A stretch of DNA of 64,000 nucleotides from NCBI RefSeq assembly GCF_014873765.1, contig NZ_JADBGG010000002.1, forward strand, positions 124,001-188,000. Direction: 5' to 3'. The stretch comes from Desulfomicrobium macestii (lineage in GTDB: Bacteria; Desulfobacterota; Desulfovibrionia; Desulfovibrionales; Desulfomicrobiaceae). Position 1 is the stretch's first letter; each line of letters starts with the position of its first letter. Below, one piece after another: positions 24,228 to 32,136 of this stretch. Below the pieces are notes generated by a model. That model saw only the letters and a list, made by a program, of their open reading frames with translations, was not told the DNA's origin and made no database searches. The translations under genes and the position numbers were made by a program.

Positions 24228-24956
24228 TTATGCGCCTGGTTCGGAAAGATCAGGGAAGCGTTTCCGCAGGAGCAGCAGAGCCTGCTCGGCAGCGCCCTGC
24301 TCGGCCTTGCGCATGCTGCGCTCCTCCCATTCAACCTCGGTCTTGTCCGGCATGGTCACCACGACGGTGTACTGCTTGGCGTGTTCCGGGCCCTGGCTGT
24401 CGCGTAGCGCATACGAAGGCCTGGCCTTCCAGATGCGCTGGGTGGCTTCCTGCAGCAGGCTTTTGAAGTCGCGCGGTCGGAAGGTTTCAGGAGGCGCGGG
24501 CCACTGTCCCTCGAACAAAAAATTGACGCATGTGATCGCGGACTCCAGCCCCCCGTCAAGGTAGACGGCGCCGAGCACCGCTTCCAGGGCGTCGCTCAGC
24601 ACGGAATTTTTTTCTCTCCCGCCCTGCACATCCTCACCGCGGCCAAGGAGCAGGCATGAGCCAAGACGAATCCTTCTGGCCGCCTGCGCGAGCGCTCCTT
24701 CGCTGACCAGCGCGGAGCGCATTTTGGTCAGATGGCCTTCCTGCACTTCCGGAAATTTGCGAAACAATTCCTGGGACACAGCCAGCTCAAGAACCGCATC
24801 ACCAAGAAATTCGAGCCGTTCGTTATGCGGACAGCCGTGTTCATTGGCGTGGGAGCTGTGTGTGAGGGCTTGGATTAAAAGCTTGACTTGCTTGAATTCA
24901 TAATGGATTTCATTCTGCAGCGATTGCAGTGCATCCGATGGAACTTCCAGTGACAT
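24228..24956 (-). CDS. rnc: Ribonuclease III
   Basis: A 242-aa double-strand-specific endoribonuclease for rRNA and mRNA processing. The signature NERLEFLGDAVLELAVSQ carries the catalytic Glu/Asp, KMRSALVSEGALAQAAR follows, and the second metal site is in DALEAVLGAVYLDGG. The C-terminal dsRNA-binding domain starts near residue 160 (DFKSLLQEATQRIWKARPSYALR) and ends in KAEQGAAEQALLLL. The start at 24956 (MSLEVPSDA) has GGAGAACCTTA upstream on the minus strand and matches the usual length; the open frame beyond it runs into the divergent neighbour. Only 11 bases separate its start codon from the next gene's. Confidence 0.96.
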   Translation of the reverse strand: MSLEVPSDALQSLQNEIHYEFKQVKLLIQALTHSSHANEHGCPHNERLEFLGDAVLELAVSQELFRKFPEVQEGHLTKMRSALVSEGALAQAARRIRLGSCLLLGRGEDVQGGREKNSVLSDALEAVLGAVYLDGGLESAITCVNFLFEGQWPAPPETFRPRDFKSLLQEATQRIWKARPSYALRDSQGPEHAKQYTVVVTMPDKTEVEWEERSMRKAEQGAAEQALLLLRKRFPDLSEPGA

Positions 24957-24967
24957 TAAGGTTCTCC

Positions 24968-27061
24968 ATGAGAGACGATTATCTTCACGCCCTTTTTTCT
25001 CCCCAAACCATCGCCGTTGTCGGTTCATTCGACAACGCAGGAGCCTCGGCCCGTGTCGTGCTTTCAAATCTTGAAGGCTGGGGGTATCAGGGGAGGATTG
25101 TTCCCGTCAATTGGACCTCCGGACAGGATCCCCGAACCCTTGACGATCTGAAAGGAATCGACCTCGCCGTGGTCTGCCTTGCTCCTGAATTTGTGCCTGA
25201 AGCGCTGGAATGGATCGCGGACATGGGCATCAAGGCGGTCATCATCATTTCCGCCGGATTCCGGGAGATCGGGGGGCAGGGCTATTATCTCGAAGAATCC
25301 ATCATCCAGTTGGCCGAACGCCGGAACCTGACCCTGCTCGGGCCCAACTGTCTGGGCGTGGCTTCCTGGGCGGACCATCTGAACGCATCGCTCATTTCCC
25401 GGCTGCCCAGCCAGGGTAATATCGCCTTTTTTTCGCCATCCGGATCCATGTGCAACGCCATTCTGGATTGGGCCGCAAGCGAGGAGATCGGTTTCTCCAA
25501 ATTCGCAAGCCTCGGCAACCGGGCGGTCATCGATGAAGCGTCCATGCTCCAATTTCTGGCCGAAGACCCCCAGACCAGCGTCATCATCGGGTATCTGGAA
25601 GGCATGAACAACGGCCGCCGCTTTGCGCGCATCAGCCAGACCATCACCCACGAGAAGCCGGTCATCATGCTGCAGGCCGGCATGACCGAGCACGGGCAGA
25701 AGGCAATTTCTTCCCATGTGGGTGCCCTGACCGGATCGGAGCGGGCCTACCAGACCGCCCTGAAGCAGGCGGGCATCATTCAGGTGGACAATCTCTCCAC
25801 ACTCTTCGATCTGGCGCGCATGTTCGGCACCCAGTCCCTGCCCAAGGGGCCGAATCTGGCCATCGTCACCAATTCCGGAGGAGCCGGGATTCTGGCCGCC
25901 GACGGAATGGCCGGGACCAGCCTCATCCTTCCGCGCCTCGGCCGCGATACGGCCGCCCGTCTGGCCGACGTTCTTCCCCGCCATGCACAGACCTCCAATC
26001 TTGTGGACATCGGCATGGAAGCCACCCCCGTTCAGTATGCACAGGCTTTGAACACGGTGCTGCACGACCGGCAGATCCAGATGGTCCTGCTGGTCATCGC
26101 TCCGGGGCTTGGCGTGGACCTGCCGGCCATCGTGCGCGAACTGGTCGCCTTGCCAAGGGCGGAAGGCAAGACCGTCGCGGTCTGCCTGATCGGCCAGGAA
26201 GGGGTGATGGAAGAGAAACGTTTTCTGCAGCGTCACGGCCTGCCCTGCTATTCCAACCCCAAGGCGGCGCTGGCCAGCTTCGAGGCCATGCTTCGCTATG
26301 CCGGGTGGAAGACCAAATCCTATCCGGTCGAGGTCTGTTACCGCCGGGACAAGGCCAAGGCCGAGCGTTTTCTGAAAGACTGCCTCGATGTCGGCAAGAC
26401 CGAGCTGTTCGGCTTTGAAGTGCAGCCCCTGCTCATGGCTTATGAGCTTGGTTTCCCCCGCACGGAGCTTGCCCGGACCAGCAAGAGCGCGGTCAAGATC
26501 GCCAAGCGTCTGGCCTGTCCAGTGGCGCTGAAGATTGCATCCCCGCATATCGAGTACAAAAGCGATGTGGGCGGAGTCGAGGTCAATCTGCAGACTTCCG
26601 AAGAGGTTCGCCTGGGTTTCATGAAATTGACTTCGCGCGTGCAGCGCCTGCGCAGCGAAGCCTTTGTCTCGGGTTGTCTGGTCCAAGAAATGATTCTCGG
26701 CAAACCGGCGGAAGTTTGCATTCGGGTCCAGCGCGATCCGAAGTTCGGTCCGCTGATCCGCTTCGGGCTGTCGGGCAGCCAGGCGGACATTTTCCAGGAG
26801 TATTCGATGCGTCTTGCACCATTGTCCCTGGATGACGCCGCCGGAATGATGCGGGAACTCAAGGTCTTCTCCCTGCTCAAGCGGGAGCGTGGGCGCGAGG
26901 CGCTGGACTTGCGGGCTCTTGAGGATGTATTGTTGACATTGTCGCAGATGACTCTGGATTTTCCTGAAATTTACACCCTGGAATTCGATCCTGTTCTGGT
27001 CACGTCGAGGGGGGCCTGGGTGGCCGGGGCGCGAATGTCTCTTTTGCCTCAGTCTGAATAG
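24968..27061 (+). CDS. ADP-forming acyl-CoA synthetase (acetate-CoA ligase type), fused alpha-beta
   Basis: A 697-aa NDP-forming acyl-CoA synthetase, which interconverts acyl-CoA + ADP + Pi and acid + CoA + ATP. Domain order is CoA-binding (FSPQTIAVVGSFDNAGASARVV, LGPNCLGVASW), two succinyl-CoA-ligase-like domains (SSHVGALTGSERAY, with the expected catalytic His; VTNSGGAGILAADGM) and a C-terminal ATP-grasp domain (ALKIASPHIEYKSDVGGVEVNL, VQEMILGKPAEVCIRVQRD, TLEFDPVLV). Acetate is the likely product by family, but other acids are possible. The ATG at 24968 begins the conserved CoA-binding domain; an earlier ATG at 24929 would overlap rnc. The next gene is a phosphotransacetylase-like protein, which suggests acyl-CoA/acetate energy metabolism. 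Confidence 0.92.
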   Translation: MRDDYLHALFSPQTIAVVGSFDNAGASARVVLSNLEGWGYQGRIVPVNWTSGQDPRTLDDLKGIDLAVVCLAPEFVPEALEWIADMGIKAVIIISAGFREIGGQGYYLEESIIQLAERRNLTLLGPNCLGVASWADHLNASLISRLPSQGNIAFFSPSGSMCNAILDWAASEEIGFSKFASLGNRAVIDEASMLQFLAEDPQTSVIIGYLEGMNNGRRFARISQTITHEKPVIMLQAGMTEHGQKAISSHVGALTGSERAYQTALKQAGIIQVDNLSTLFDLARMFGTQSLPKGPNLAIVTNSGGAGILAADGMAGTSLILPRLGRDTAARLADVLPRHAQTSNLVDIGMEATPVQYAQALNTVLHDRQIQMVLLVIAPGLGVDLPAIVRELVALPRAEGKTVAVCLIGQEGVMEEKRFLQRHGLPCYSNPKAALASFEAMLRYAGWKTKSYPVEVCYRRDKAKAERFLKDCLDVGKTELFGFEVQPLLMAYELGFPRTELARTSKSAVKIAKRLACPVALKIASPHIEYKSDVGGVEVNLQTSEEVRLGFMKLTSRVQRLRSEAFVSGCLVQEMILGKPAEVCIRVQRDPKFGPLIRFGLSGSQADIFQEYSMRLAPLSLDDAAGMMRELKVFSLLKRERGREALDLRALEDVLLTLSQMTLDFPEIYTLEFDPVLVTSRGAWVAGARMSLLPQSE

Positions 27062-27110
27062 TCGGGCCGTGATCGAAAAAATAATTTCGCAGTCCTGATC
27101 GGGAGGGAAT

Positions 27111-28172
27111 ATGGTAGGAATTTATGTAGGGGCGACGTCCGGTTATTCCGGGAAAAACATGATTGCCATGGGGATCGGGCTCAAGCTGCAAAAAGAGGGC
27201 TACCGGGTTGGTTACATGAAGCCGGTGGGTGCCTTGCCGCAGGAAAAGAACGGAGTGCTGGGCGATGCCGACGCGTTTTTCGTTCAGGACATCCTGGGGC
27301 TTTCCGAGAATCCCGCCCTGGTCACTCCCGTGGTCGTGGACCAGGATTTCAAGATGAAGGCCTTCACGGGCAAGTGCGAAGATCTGATGCCTCGCATCAA
27401 GACCGCCTACGAAGAGCTCGGCAAGGACAAGGATGTCATGATCGTGGCCGGTTCCGGCAGCATGTATTCGGGCAAGTACTGCGGTGTGGACGGGATCAGC
27501 GTGGTCAAGTCCCTCGGGATCAAGTCCATCATCATCGATCGCTACGTCAAAGAGCTCAATTACGACTACCTCATCGCCATGAAGGAACTGCTCGGAGAGC
27601 AGCTTCTGGGCGTACTTCTGAACGACATTCCCCCGGCTTTCAAGGAAGAGCTTGATTCGCTTCTGCATCCGTTCATGGAGAGCAAGGGTATCAAGATTCT
27701 GGGCAAGATCCCGTCCGATCCGCTCATGGGCGCCATCAAGGTCGCGGATCTGGCCGACCGTCTGGGCGGCAAGGTCATTACCGCCCAGGACAAGTCCGAG
27801 CGGGTGGTGGAGAATTTTCTGATCGGCACCATGCAGGTCGAAAATTTTATGACCCATTTCCGCAAGAGCAAGAAGTCCGCGATCATCGTCGGCGGAGACC
27901 GCTCCGATGTTCAGCTGGTCGCCCTGGAAGGGCAGTGCCAGTGCCTGGTGCTGACCGGCAATCTCTATCCCAACGACATCATCATGACCCGGGCCGAGGT
28001 TCTCGAAGTGCCCATCGTGGTCGTTCGCGACGACACCTTCACCGTGGCCAAGAAGATGGAAGCCATCCTGTCGCGGCACAAACTGCGTGACGTGATCAAG
28101 ATCCAGCACGGCTCCCAGCTGGTTAGCTCCATCATTGATTTCCAGTACATGAAGGAAAGTCTTGGGATCTAA
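27111..28172 (+). CDS. DRTGG-domain phosphotransacetylase-family protein
   Basis: A 353-aa protein with an N-terminal BioD/AAA-26-like P-loop fold (YVGATSGYSGKNMIAMGIGLKLQKEG, YMKPVG) and a C-terminal DRTGG-like domain (about residues 205-320, IVGGDRSDVQLVALEGQCQCLVLTG, with PIVVVRDDT). This is the architecture of the N-terminal region of long phosphotransacetylases, without the catalytic PTA domain, so its activity is unknown; it may be a nucleotide- or effector-binding regulator. The P-loop is GATSGYSGKN. It lies 49 bases after the acyl-CoA synthetase, probably in the same operon. CGGGAGGGAAT precedes the ATG. Confidence 0.85.
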   Translation: MVGIYVGATSGYSGKNMIAMGIGLKLQKEGYRVGYMKPVGALPQEKNGVLGDADAFFVQDILGLSENPALVTPVVVDQDFKMKAFTGKCEDLMPRIKTAYEELGKDKDVMIVAGSGSMYSGKYCGVDGISVVKSLGIKSIIIDRYVKELNYDYLIAMKELLGEQLLGVLLNDIPPAFKEELDSLLHPFMESKGIKILGKIPSDPLMGAIKVADLADRLGGKVITAQDKSERVVENFLIGTMQVENFMTHFRKSKKSAIIVGGDRSDVQLVALEGQCQCLVLTGNLYPNDIIMTRAEVLEVPIVVVRDDTFTVAKKMEAILSRHKLRDVIKIQHGSQLVSSIIDFQYMKESLGI

Positions 28173-28195
28173 AAACTTCGGACCCCATGCAAAAA

Positions 28196-28228
28196 GGAAA
28201 AAGCCCCGTGAAATCGGGGCTTTTTTTT
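28196..28228 (+). terminator. Intrinsic terminator
   Basis: AAGCCCCG (28201-28208) pairs with CGGGGCTT (28215-28222), loop TGAAAT, followed by a T8 run. It ends the acyl-CoA synthetase/DRTGG operon. Confidence 0.93.
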
Positions 28229-28235
28229 CGGGTGG

Positions 28236-28409
28236 CGCGTTCCGGTACTGGCCAGGCAAGGTCTGCCGGAACTCCCTCGCCGGCTTCGTAATGTTTCCCG
28301 GCCTTGAACTTTGGGCAGCGGGCAGGGCACTGTCCGTCACGCGGCCGGAAAACAAACGATGCCTGGCTCTGTCAGACAGCTGGCGACCCCTGCCCGGACC
28401 AACCGCCAT
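28236..28409 (+). repeat. Structured palindromic repeat, copy A
   Basis: First of five related elements. It carries the 5' conserved core GCCGGAACTCCCTCGCCGGC (28265-28284) and the 3' conserved core AACGATGCCTGGCTCTGTCA (from 28356). An inner stem, TGTTTCCCGGCC with GGCCGGAAAACA, lies between them, and an outer imperfect stem pairs GGCCAGGCAAGG with CCTGCCCGGACC. It lies between the ends of two convergent genes. About 180 further non-coding bases to 28590 hold a REP unit. Confidence 0.75.
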
Positions 28410-28496
28410 ACACCGCAGTGAATCCCGGATCAGGGTTGTTCTTCGATAGACGTGCAGGCGATCGGACCAATTCAAAGCCTCGCTCACTGCCGCGAT

Positions 28497-28523
28497 GTCA
28501 TTCCCGCGAAGGCGGGGATCCAT
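28497..28523. repeat. REP-type dispersed palindromic element
   Basis: GTCATTCCCGCGAAGGCGGG followed by GATCCAT; the CCCGCGAAGGCGGG core can fold on itself. It matches the units at 3509 and 39098. Confidence 0.75.
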
Positions 28524-28590
28524 TTCCTCCGAGTCGGCAGGGCATCGCTTCCGGGTGAAGAAGCCCCGACCCTTGCCTTTCAAACAGTTG

Positions 28591-30210
28591 TCAGATTTCC
28601 CGGATGGCCTGGGTCAGTTTCTTCTGGTCGTCCTTGAAGAGTTTGTAATTGATGGAATCTTCCAGCGCCTGGCGGCTGGCCTCGATGATGTTGTAGGATA
28701 CGCCCACCGTGGTCCAGCGGCTCTTTTGATCCCCGGATTCGATGAGCACCCGCACCACGGCCGCTGTTCCGCCGTGCCCGTCTTCGCGGACCGATCCGGT
28801 CAGGACGCGAACCTTGAAGTCCAGGAGACGCATTTCGCCAAGGTTGGGGTAGAAGCGCTCCAGACCCTTGCGTAGCGCGCAGTCCATGGCGTTGACCGGA
28901 CCCTTGCCCGTGGCCGCCGTGTGCTCGATCATGCCGCCGACGCGCAGCATGACCGTGGCCTCGGTGAAGGGTTCCATCCCCTCGGTGAAGACCGAGTCCA
29001 TGATGCGAAAGCTGATCAGCCTGAAATAGTTGCGGGCCCGTCCCAGCACGCGGTTGACCAGGAGTTCGTAGGATGCTTCGGCGGCCGAATATTCGTAGCC
29101 TTGGTCCTCGCGGTTCTTGAGTTCGGTCAGCAGCTCAAGGACAAACGGGTCGCCCTTGTCCAGTTCGAATCCATACTGCTTGGCCTTGAAAAGGATGTTG
29201 GACTGCCCGGCCAGGTCCGAGAGCAGAATACGTTGCTTGTTGCCGACCAGTTCGGGTTCGATGTGTTCGTAGGTGCGCGGGTTGCGGCGTACGGCGGCGA
29301 CATGCACCCCGCCCTTGTGCGTAAAGGCCGACTGCCCCGTGTACGGCTGGCGCTTGAAGCAGCGCAGGTTGGCCACTTCGGCCACAAAGGCCGAGGTGTC
29401 GGTCAGGCGCTCCAGATGCCCCTCGGGCAGGCAGGAATATCCCATCTTGAGTTCCAGGTTGGCGATGATGGAACAGAGGTTGGCGTTGCCGCAACGCTCC
29501 CCGTAGCCGTTCATGGTGCCCTGGACCTGAACGGCCCCGTGCCGGACGGCCGCCAGGGAATTGGCCACGGCCAGCTCACAGTCGTTATGGGCGTGGATGC
29601 CCAAGCGCGCTTCGGGCAGGCGTGTGCGCACCGCGTCCATGATGGCGGCGACCTCCTCCGGCAGGGTGCCGCCGTTGGTGTCGCAGAGCACCAGGAGATC
29701 CGCGCCGGAATCCAGCGCCGTGCCAAGGCAGGAGATGGCGTAGTCGGCGTTCTTCTTGTACCCGTCGAAGAAATGCTCGGCATCGTAGAAAAGCTCTTTG
29801 GCGTGGGGGCGCAGGAAGGCCAGGGAGTCCCGGATGAGTTCGAGATTGCGCTCCAGGGTGATTTTCAGGGCGTCGGTGACGTGGATGTCCCAGGTCTTGC
29901 CGAAGATGGTCATCACCGAAGCGCCGGAATCGATGAGCGCGAGCAGATTGGCGTCGTTCTCCGCCGAGACCTTGGCTGCATGGGTTGAGCCGAACGCCGC
30001 CAGCCTGGCCGTGCTGAGCTGGTACTGCTGCATCTCCGCGAAAAAGCGTTTGTCCTTGGGGTTGGAGCCGGGCCATCCGCCTTCGATGTAGGCCACCCCA
30101 AGCTGGTCGAGCTTGGTGGCGATGCGCAGCTTGTCCTCTGTCGAAAGATTGAGTTCCTCGGACTGGGTGCCGTCACGCAGGGTGGTGTCGTAGATTTGAA
30201 TGGTGTTCAT
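28591..30210 (-). CDS. cimA: (R)-Citramalate synthase
   Basis: A 539-aa enzyme that condenses acetyl-CoA with pyruvate to citramalate, the first step of the pyruvate route to 2-oxobutanoate and isoleucine. The HMGL-like barrel begins IQIYDTTLRDGTQSEELNLS, with later LCDTNGGTLPEEVAAIMDAVR and LGIHAHNDCELAVANSLAAVRHGAVQVQGTMNGYGERCGNANLC, the metal-binding His-x-His motif included. The C-terminal LeuA-type allosteric domain starts near residue 400. The N-terminal pattern and the 539-aa length favour CimA over 2-isopropylmalate synthase. The ATG at 30210 has AGGAATTCA upstream. A leader-peptide attenuator rich in isoleucine codons lies directly upstream, which supports the isoleucine role. Confidence 0.93.
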   Translation of the reverse strand: MNTIQIYDTTLRDGTQSEELNLSTEDKLRIATKLDQLGVAYIEGGWPGSNPKDKRFFAEMQQYQLSTARLAAFGSTHAAKVSAENDANLLALIDSGASVMTIFGKTWDIHVTDALKITLERNLELIRDSLAFLRPHAKELFYDAEHFFDGYKKNADYAISCLGTALDSGADLLVLCDTNGGTLPEEVAAIMDAVRTRLPEARLGIHAHNDCELAVANSLAAVRHGAVQVQGTMNGYGERCGNANLCSIIANLELKMGYSCLPEGHLERLTDTSAFVAEVANLRCFKRQPYTGQSAFTHKGGVHVAAVRRNPRTYEHIEPELVGNKQRILLSDLAGQSNILFKAKQYGFELDKGDPFVLELLTELKNREDQGYEYSAAEASYELLVNRVLGRARNYFRLISFRIMDSVFTEGMEPFTEATVMLRVGGMIEHTAATGKGPVNAMDCALRKGLERFYPNLGEMRLLDFKVRVLTGSVREDGHGGTAAVVRVLIESGDQKSRWTTVGVSYNIIEASRQALEDSINYKLFKDDQKKLTQAIREI

Positions 30211-30293
30211 TGAATTCCTGGCGGTGTCCGCCGGCCGTGTGGCCTGGTGTTCATGGTTGCATGCCCGACGGGCCTGGTTTGTCATTTTTCGCA

Positions 30294-30329
30294 TGAAAAA
30301 AAGCCCCCGGACCTTGCGGTCGGGGGCTT
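30294..30329 (-). terminator. Attenuator terminator upstream of cimA
   Basis: Read on the minus strand, AAGCCCCCGACC (30329-30318) pairs with GGTCCGGGGGCTT (30313-30301), loop GCAA, followed by a T run that ends near 30294. The 5' arm of this terminator (CCCCCGACCG, 30326-30317) is also perfectly complementary over 10 bases to CGGTCGGGGG at 30378-30369 inside the leader peptide gene, giving the alternative antiterminator. Confidence 0.88.
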
Positions 30330-30363
30330 TGCTCTTTTGTGGATATCCGCTTGTGCAGACGCG

Positions 30364-30438
30364 TCACTCCCCCGACCGTGATCCTGGAATCACGGAAATG
30401 AGAATAATAATGGAAATGGGGGTAGCGATGTTTTTCAT
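30364..30438 (-). CDS. Isoleucine-rich leader peptide controlling cimA
   Basis: A 24-codon reading frame (75 bases with stop) that is too short for ordinary gene finding. It reads MKNIATPISIIILISVIPG and then SRSGE; 7 of 24 residues are Ile, with one Leu and one Val, and codons 10-12 are three ATT in a row. AGGAA lies about 7 bases before the ATG. The last third of the gene forms a hairpin of its own (CCGTGAT/ATCACGG within 30395-30376), overlapping the antiterminator arm at 30378-30369. A ribosome stalled on the Ile codons would free that arm to pair with the terminator's 5' arm. This is textbook transcription attenuation and it senses charged tRNA-Ile, the end product of the CimA pathway. 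Confidence 0.87.
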   Translation of the reverse strand: MKNIATPISIIILISVIPGSRSGE

Positions 30439-30456
30439 GTTTGTTTCCTGTCTGCG

Positions 30457-30485
30457 TAGATGAACAATGGAGAATCGATTGTCAA
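30457..30485 (-). promoter_or_regulatory. Candidate promoter of the cimA leader transcript
   Basis: On the minus strand a perfect TTGACA (-35, 30485-30480) is followed by 17 bases and CATCTA (30462-30457) as a weak -10. Transcription would start near 30450, about 12 bases before the leader peptide ATG, so the leader RNA would hold little besides the attenuator. Confidence 0.55.
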
Positions 30486-30545
30486 GCTGATCTTTGTCTC
30501 CCCGGGGTCACGACAAGAACGCCAGCAGGTTGACGGCGGGCTTTT

Positions 30546-31670
30546 TTAGGGCCTGTGCATGGTGTCCAGGACGATTTTTGCCGCGCGCGCTGTGGCCCCT
30601 CCGTTGCCGAGCAGGGAGGGCAGAGTGCCGAGCTGGTCAAGAACGCGGGCCCGGGACGGTGTATTCTCGATCCATTGCGCCACGGCGGCGGCCAGGGCCG
30701 CGGGGTTGGCATCGTGCTGCAGGAAATCCGGGAAGACGGGTTCGCCCAGGATGAGGTTCGGCAGGGAGATGAAAGGCACCTTCACCAGCATGCGCCCCAA
30801 AAGATAGGTAAGGGGGGAAAATCTGTAGGCCACGGCCGTGGGCACTTCGAGCAGGGCCGTTTCCAGTGTCGCAGTGCCCGACGCGGCCATGATGGCCCGG
30901 CAGGAGCGCATGAGTTCGTAACGGGAGGAGCTTTCGACCAGGGTGACCGGAGTTTTTGAGACCCAGCAGCTGGTGATCAGTTCCCGGTCCATGCCAGGAG
31001 CTACGGGCAGCACGAATTCCAGATCGGGATAGCGGACGGCCAGCAGGGCGGCGGCGCGGGAGAAAATGGGCAGCAGGGACGTGATTTCGCGTTTGCGGCT
31101 GCCGGGAAGGATGCCGATGCGGTTGTCGTGGCGATGGACATTCATGATCCGGGGCGTTCTGATGGAGTCTAGCAGGGGGTGGCCGACATAGTCGATGGAC
31201 AAGCCGTGGCGGGCGTAGAATTCGACTTCAAACGGGAGAATGGAGATCAGGCGATCGACGTGGCGGCGCAGGAACGCAACCCGCCCCTCCCGCCAGGCCC
31301 AGAGCTTGGGGCTGATGTAATATACGACGGGAATGCCCAGACGCTGCGCGATTCGGGCCACACGGAAGTGAAAATCCGGGGCGTCGATGACCACCACCAC
31401 ATCCGGACGGGATGTTGCCAGCTGGCTTTCAAGGGTACGCAAGAGGCCCATGATTCTGGGGAGTTGTGCCAGGACTTCGGTGAAGCCCATGACCGACAGG
31501 GCCTCTGTGCACAGCATGGCCTCGACCCCTTCTTCACGCATGGCCGGTCCGGCCATGCCCAGGAATCTGGCATCCGGGCACTGGTCACGCAGGGCCTGAA
31601 CCAGAAGCTGGCCATGCAAATCGCCGGAAGTTTCTCCGGCATTTATCCAGATGGTGGGCGTGTGCGTCAT
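30546..31670 (-). CDS. lpxB: Lipid-A-disaccharide synthase
   Basis: A 374-aa GT-B family glycosyltransferase that joins UDP-diacylglucosamine to lipid X to give the lipid A disaccharide at the inner face of the cytoplasmic membrane. Typical segments are INAGETSGDLHGQLLVQAL, FLGMAGPAMREEGVEA, VVVIDAPDFHFRVARIAQRLGIPVVYYISPKLWAWREGR, LPFEVEFYARHGLSIDYVGHPLLD, ILPGSRKREI and MAASGTATLETALLEVPTAVAYRFS. The start at 31670 begins the conserved domain; the open frame upstream overlaps the divergent VanZ-like gene. It shows that the organism makes lipopolysaccharide. Confidence 0.96.
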   Translation of the reverse strand: MTHTPTIWINAGETSGDLHGQLLVQALRDQCPDARFLGMAGPAMREEGVEAMLCTEALSVMGFTEVLAQLPRIMGLLRTLESQLATSRPDVVVVIDAPDFHFRVARIAQRLGIPVVYYISPKLWAWREGRVAFLRRHVDRLISILPFEVEFYARHGLSIDYVGHPLLDSIRTPRIMNVHRHDNRIGILPGSRKREITSLLPIFSRAAALLAVRYPDLEFVLPVAPGMDRELITSCWVSKTPVTLVESSSRYELMRSCRAIMAASGTATLETALLEVPTAVAYRFSPLTYLLGRMLVKVPFISLPNLILGEPVFPDFLQHDANPAALAAAVAQWIENTPSRARVLDQLGTLPSLLGNGGATARAAKIVLDTMHRP

Positions 31671-31752
31671 GGGATGGCAATAGTTCTTTGGCGTCAAAAT
31701 AACAAGAAGCCCGAACCCTTGCCCTGTCCGGACCTTTGGAATAGGTGAGGCC

Positions 31753-32136
31753 ATGCGTGAAAATACGGTCATCTTCCTGCACAAATTTTTCTGGGCGTTC
31801 TATGTGCTTGCCCTCATCGTCGGTTCCCTGATCCCGGTGAATATGTCCAGCGCACCGGAACAGAGCGACAAGGTTGTTCATTTCCTGGCCTATGCCCTGA
31901 TGGCTTCTTTTTGGCCCTCGTCCTGGAGACGCTCCTGGCTGACGGCGTTCTGTCTTGCCGGCGGACTTGGATTGCTGCTCGAGTTTGCACAGGGGGCGTT
32001 GCCCACGGGGCGTTTTTTCGATCCGTGGGACGCCGTGGCCAACGCCATGGGAGCCGGGGTTGGCGTCGGCGCGGTTTTAGTGTGGTCCCGATCAACGAGG
32101 CGAAATTTGTTTGAACGCATGAGGCGCAGGGCATGA
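31753..32136 (+). CDS. VanZ-like membrane protein
   Basis: A 127-aa protein with three to four hydrophobic segments. The family features DKVVHFLAYALMASFWP and LLLEFAQGALPTGRFFDPWDAVANAMGAGVGVGA (a GR-FD-WD-AN motif) are present. VanZ-like proteins are widespread, mostly uncharacterised small membrane proteins; the teicoplanin link holds only for the founding member. The stop overlaps the next start by 4 bases (ATGA). AGGTGAGGCC precedes the ATG. Confidence 0.88.
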   Translation: MRENTVIFLHKFFWAFYVLALIVGSLIPVNMSSAPEQSDKVVHFLAYALMASFWPSSWRRSWLTAFCLAGGLGLLLEFAQGALPTGRFFDPWDAVANAMGAGVGVGAVLVWSRSTRRNLFERMRRRA

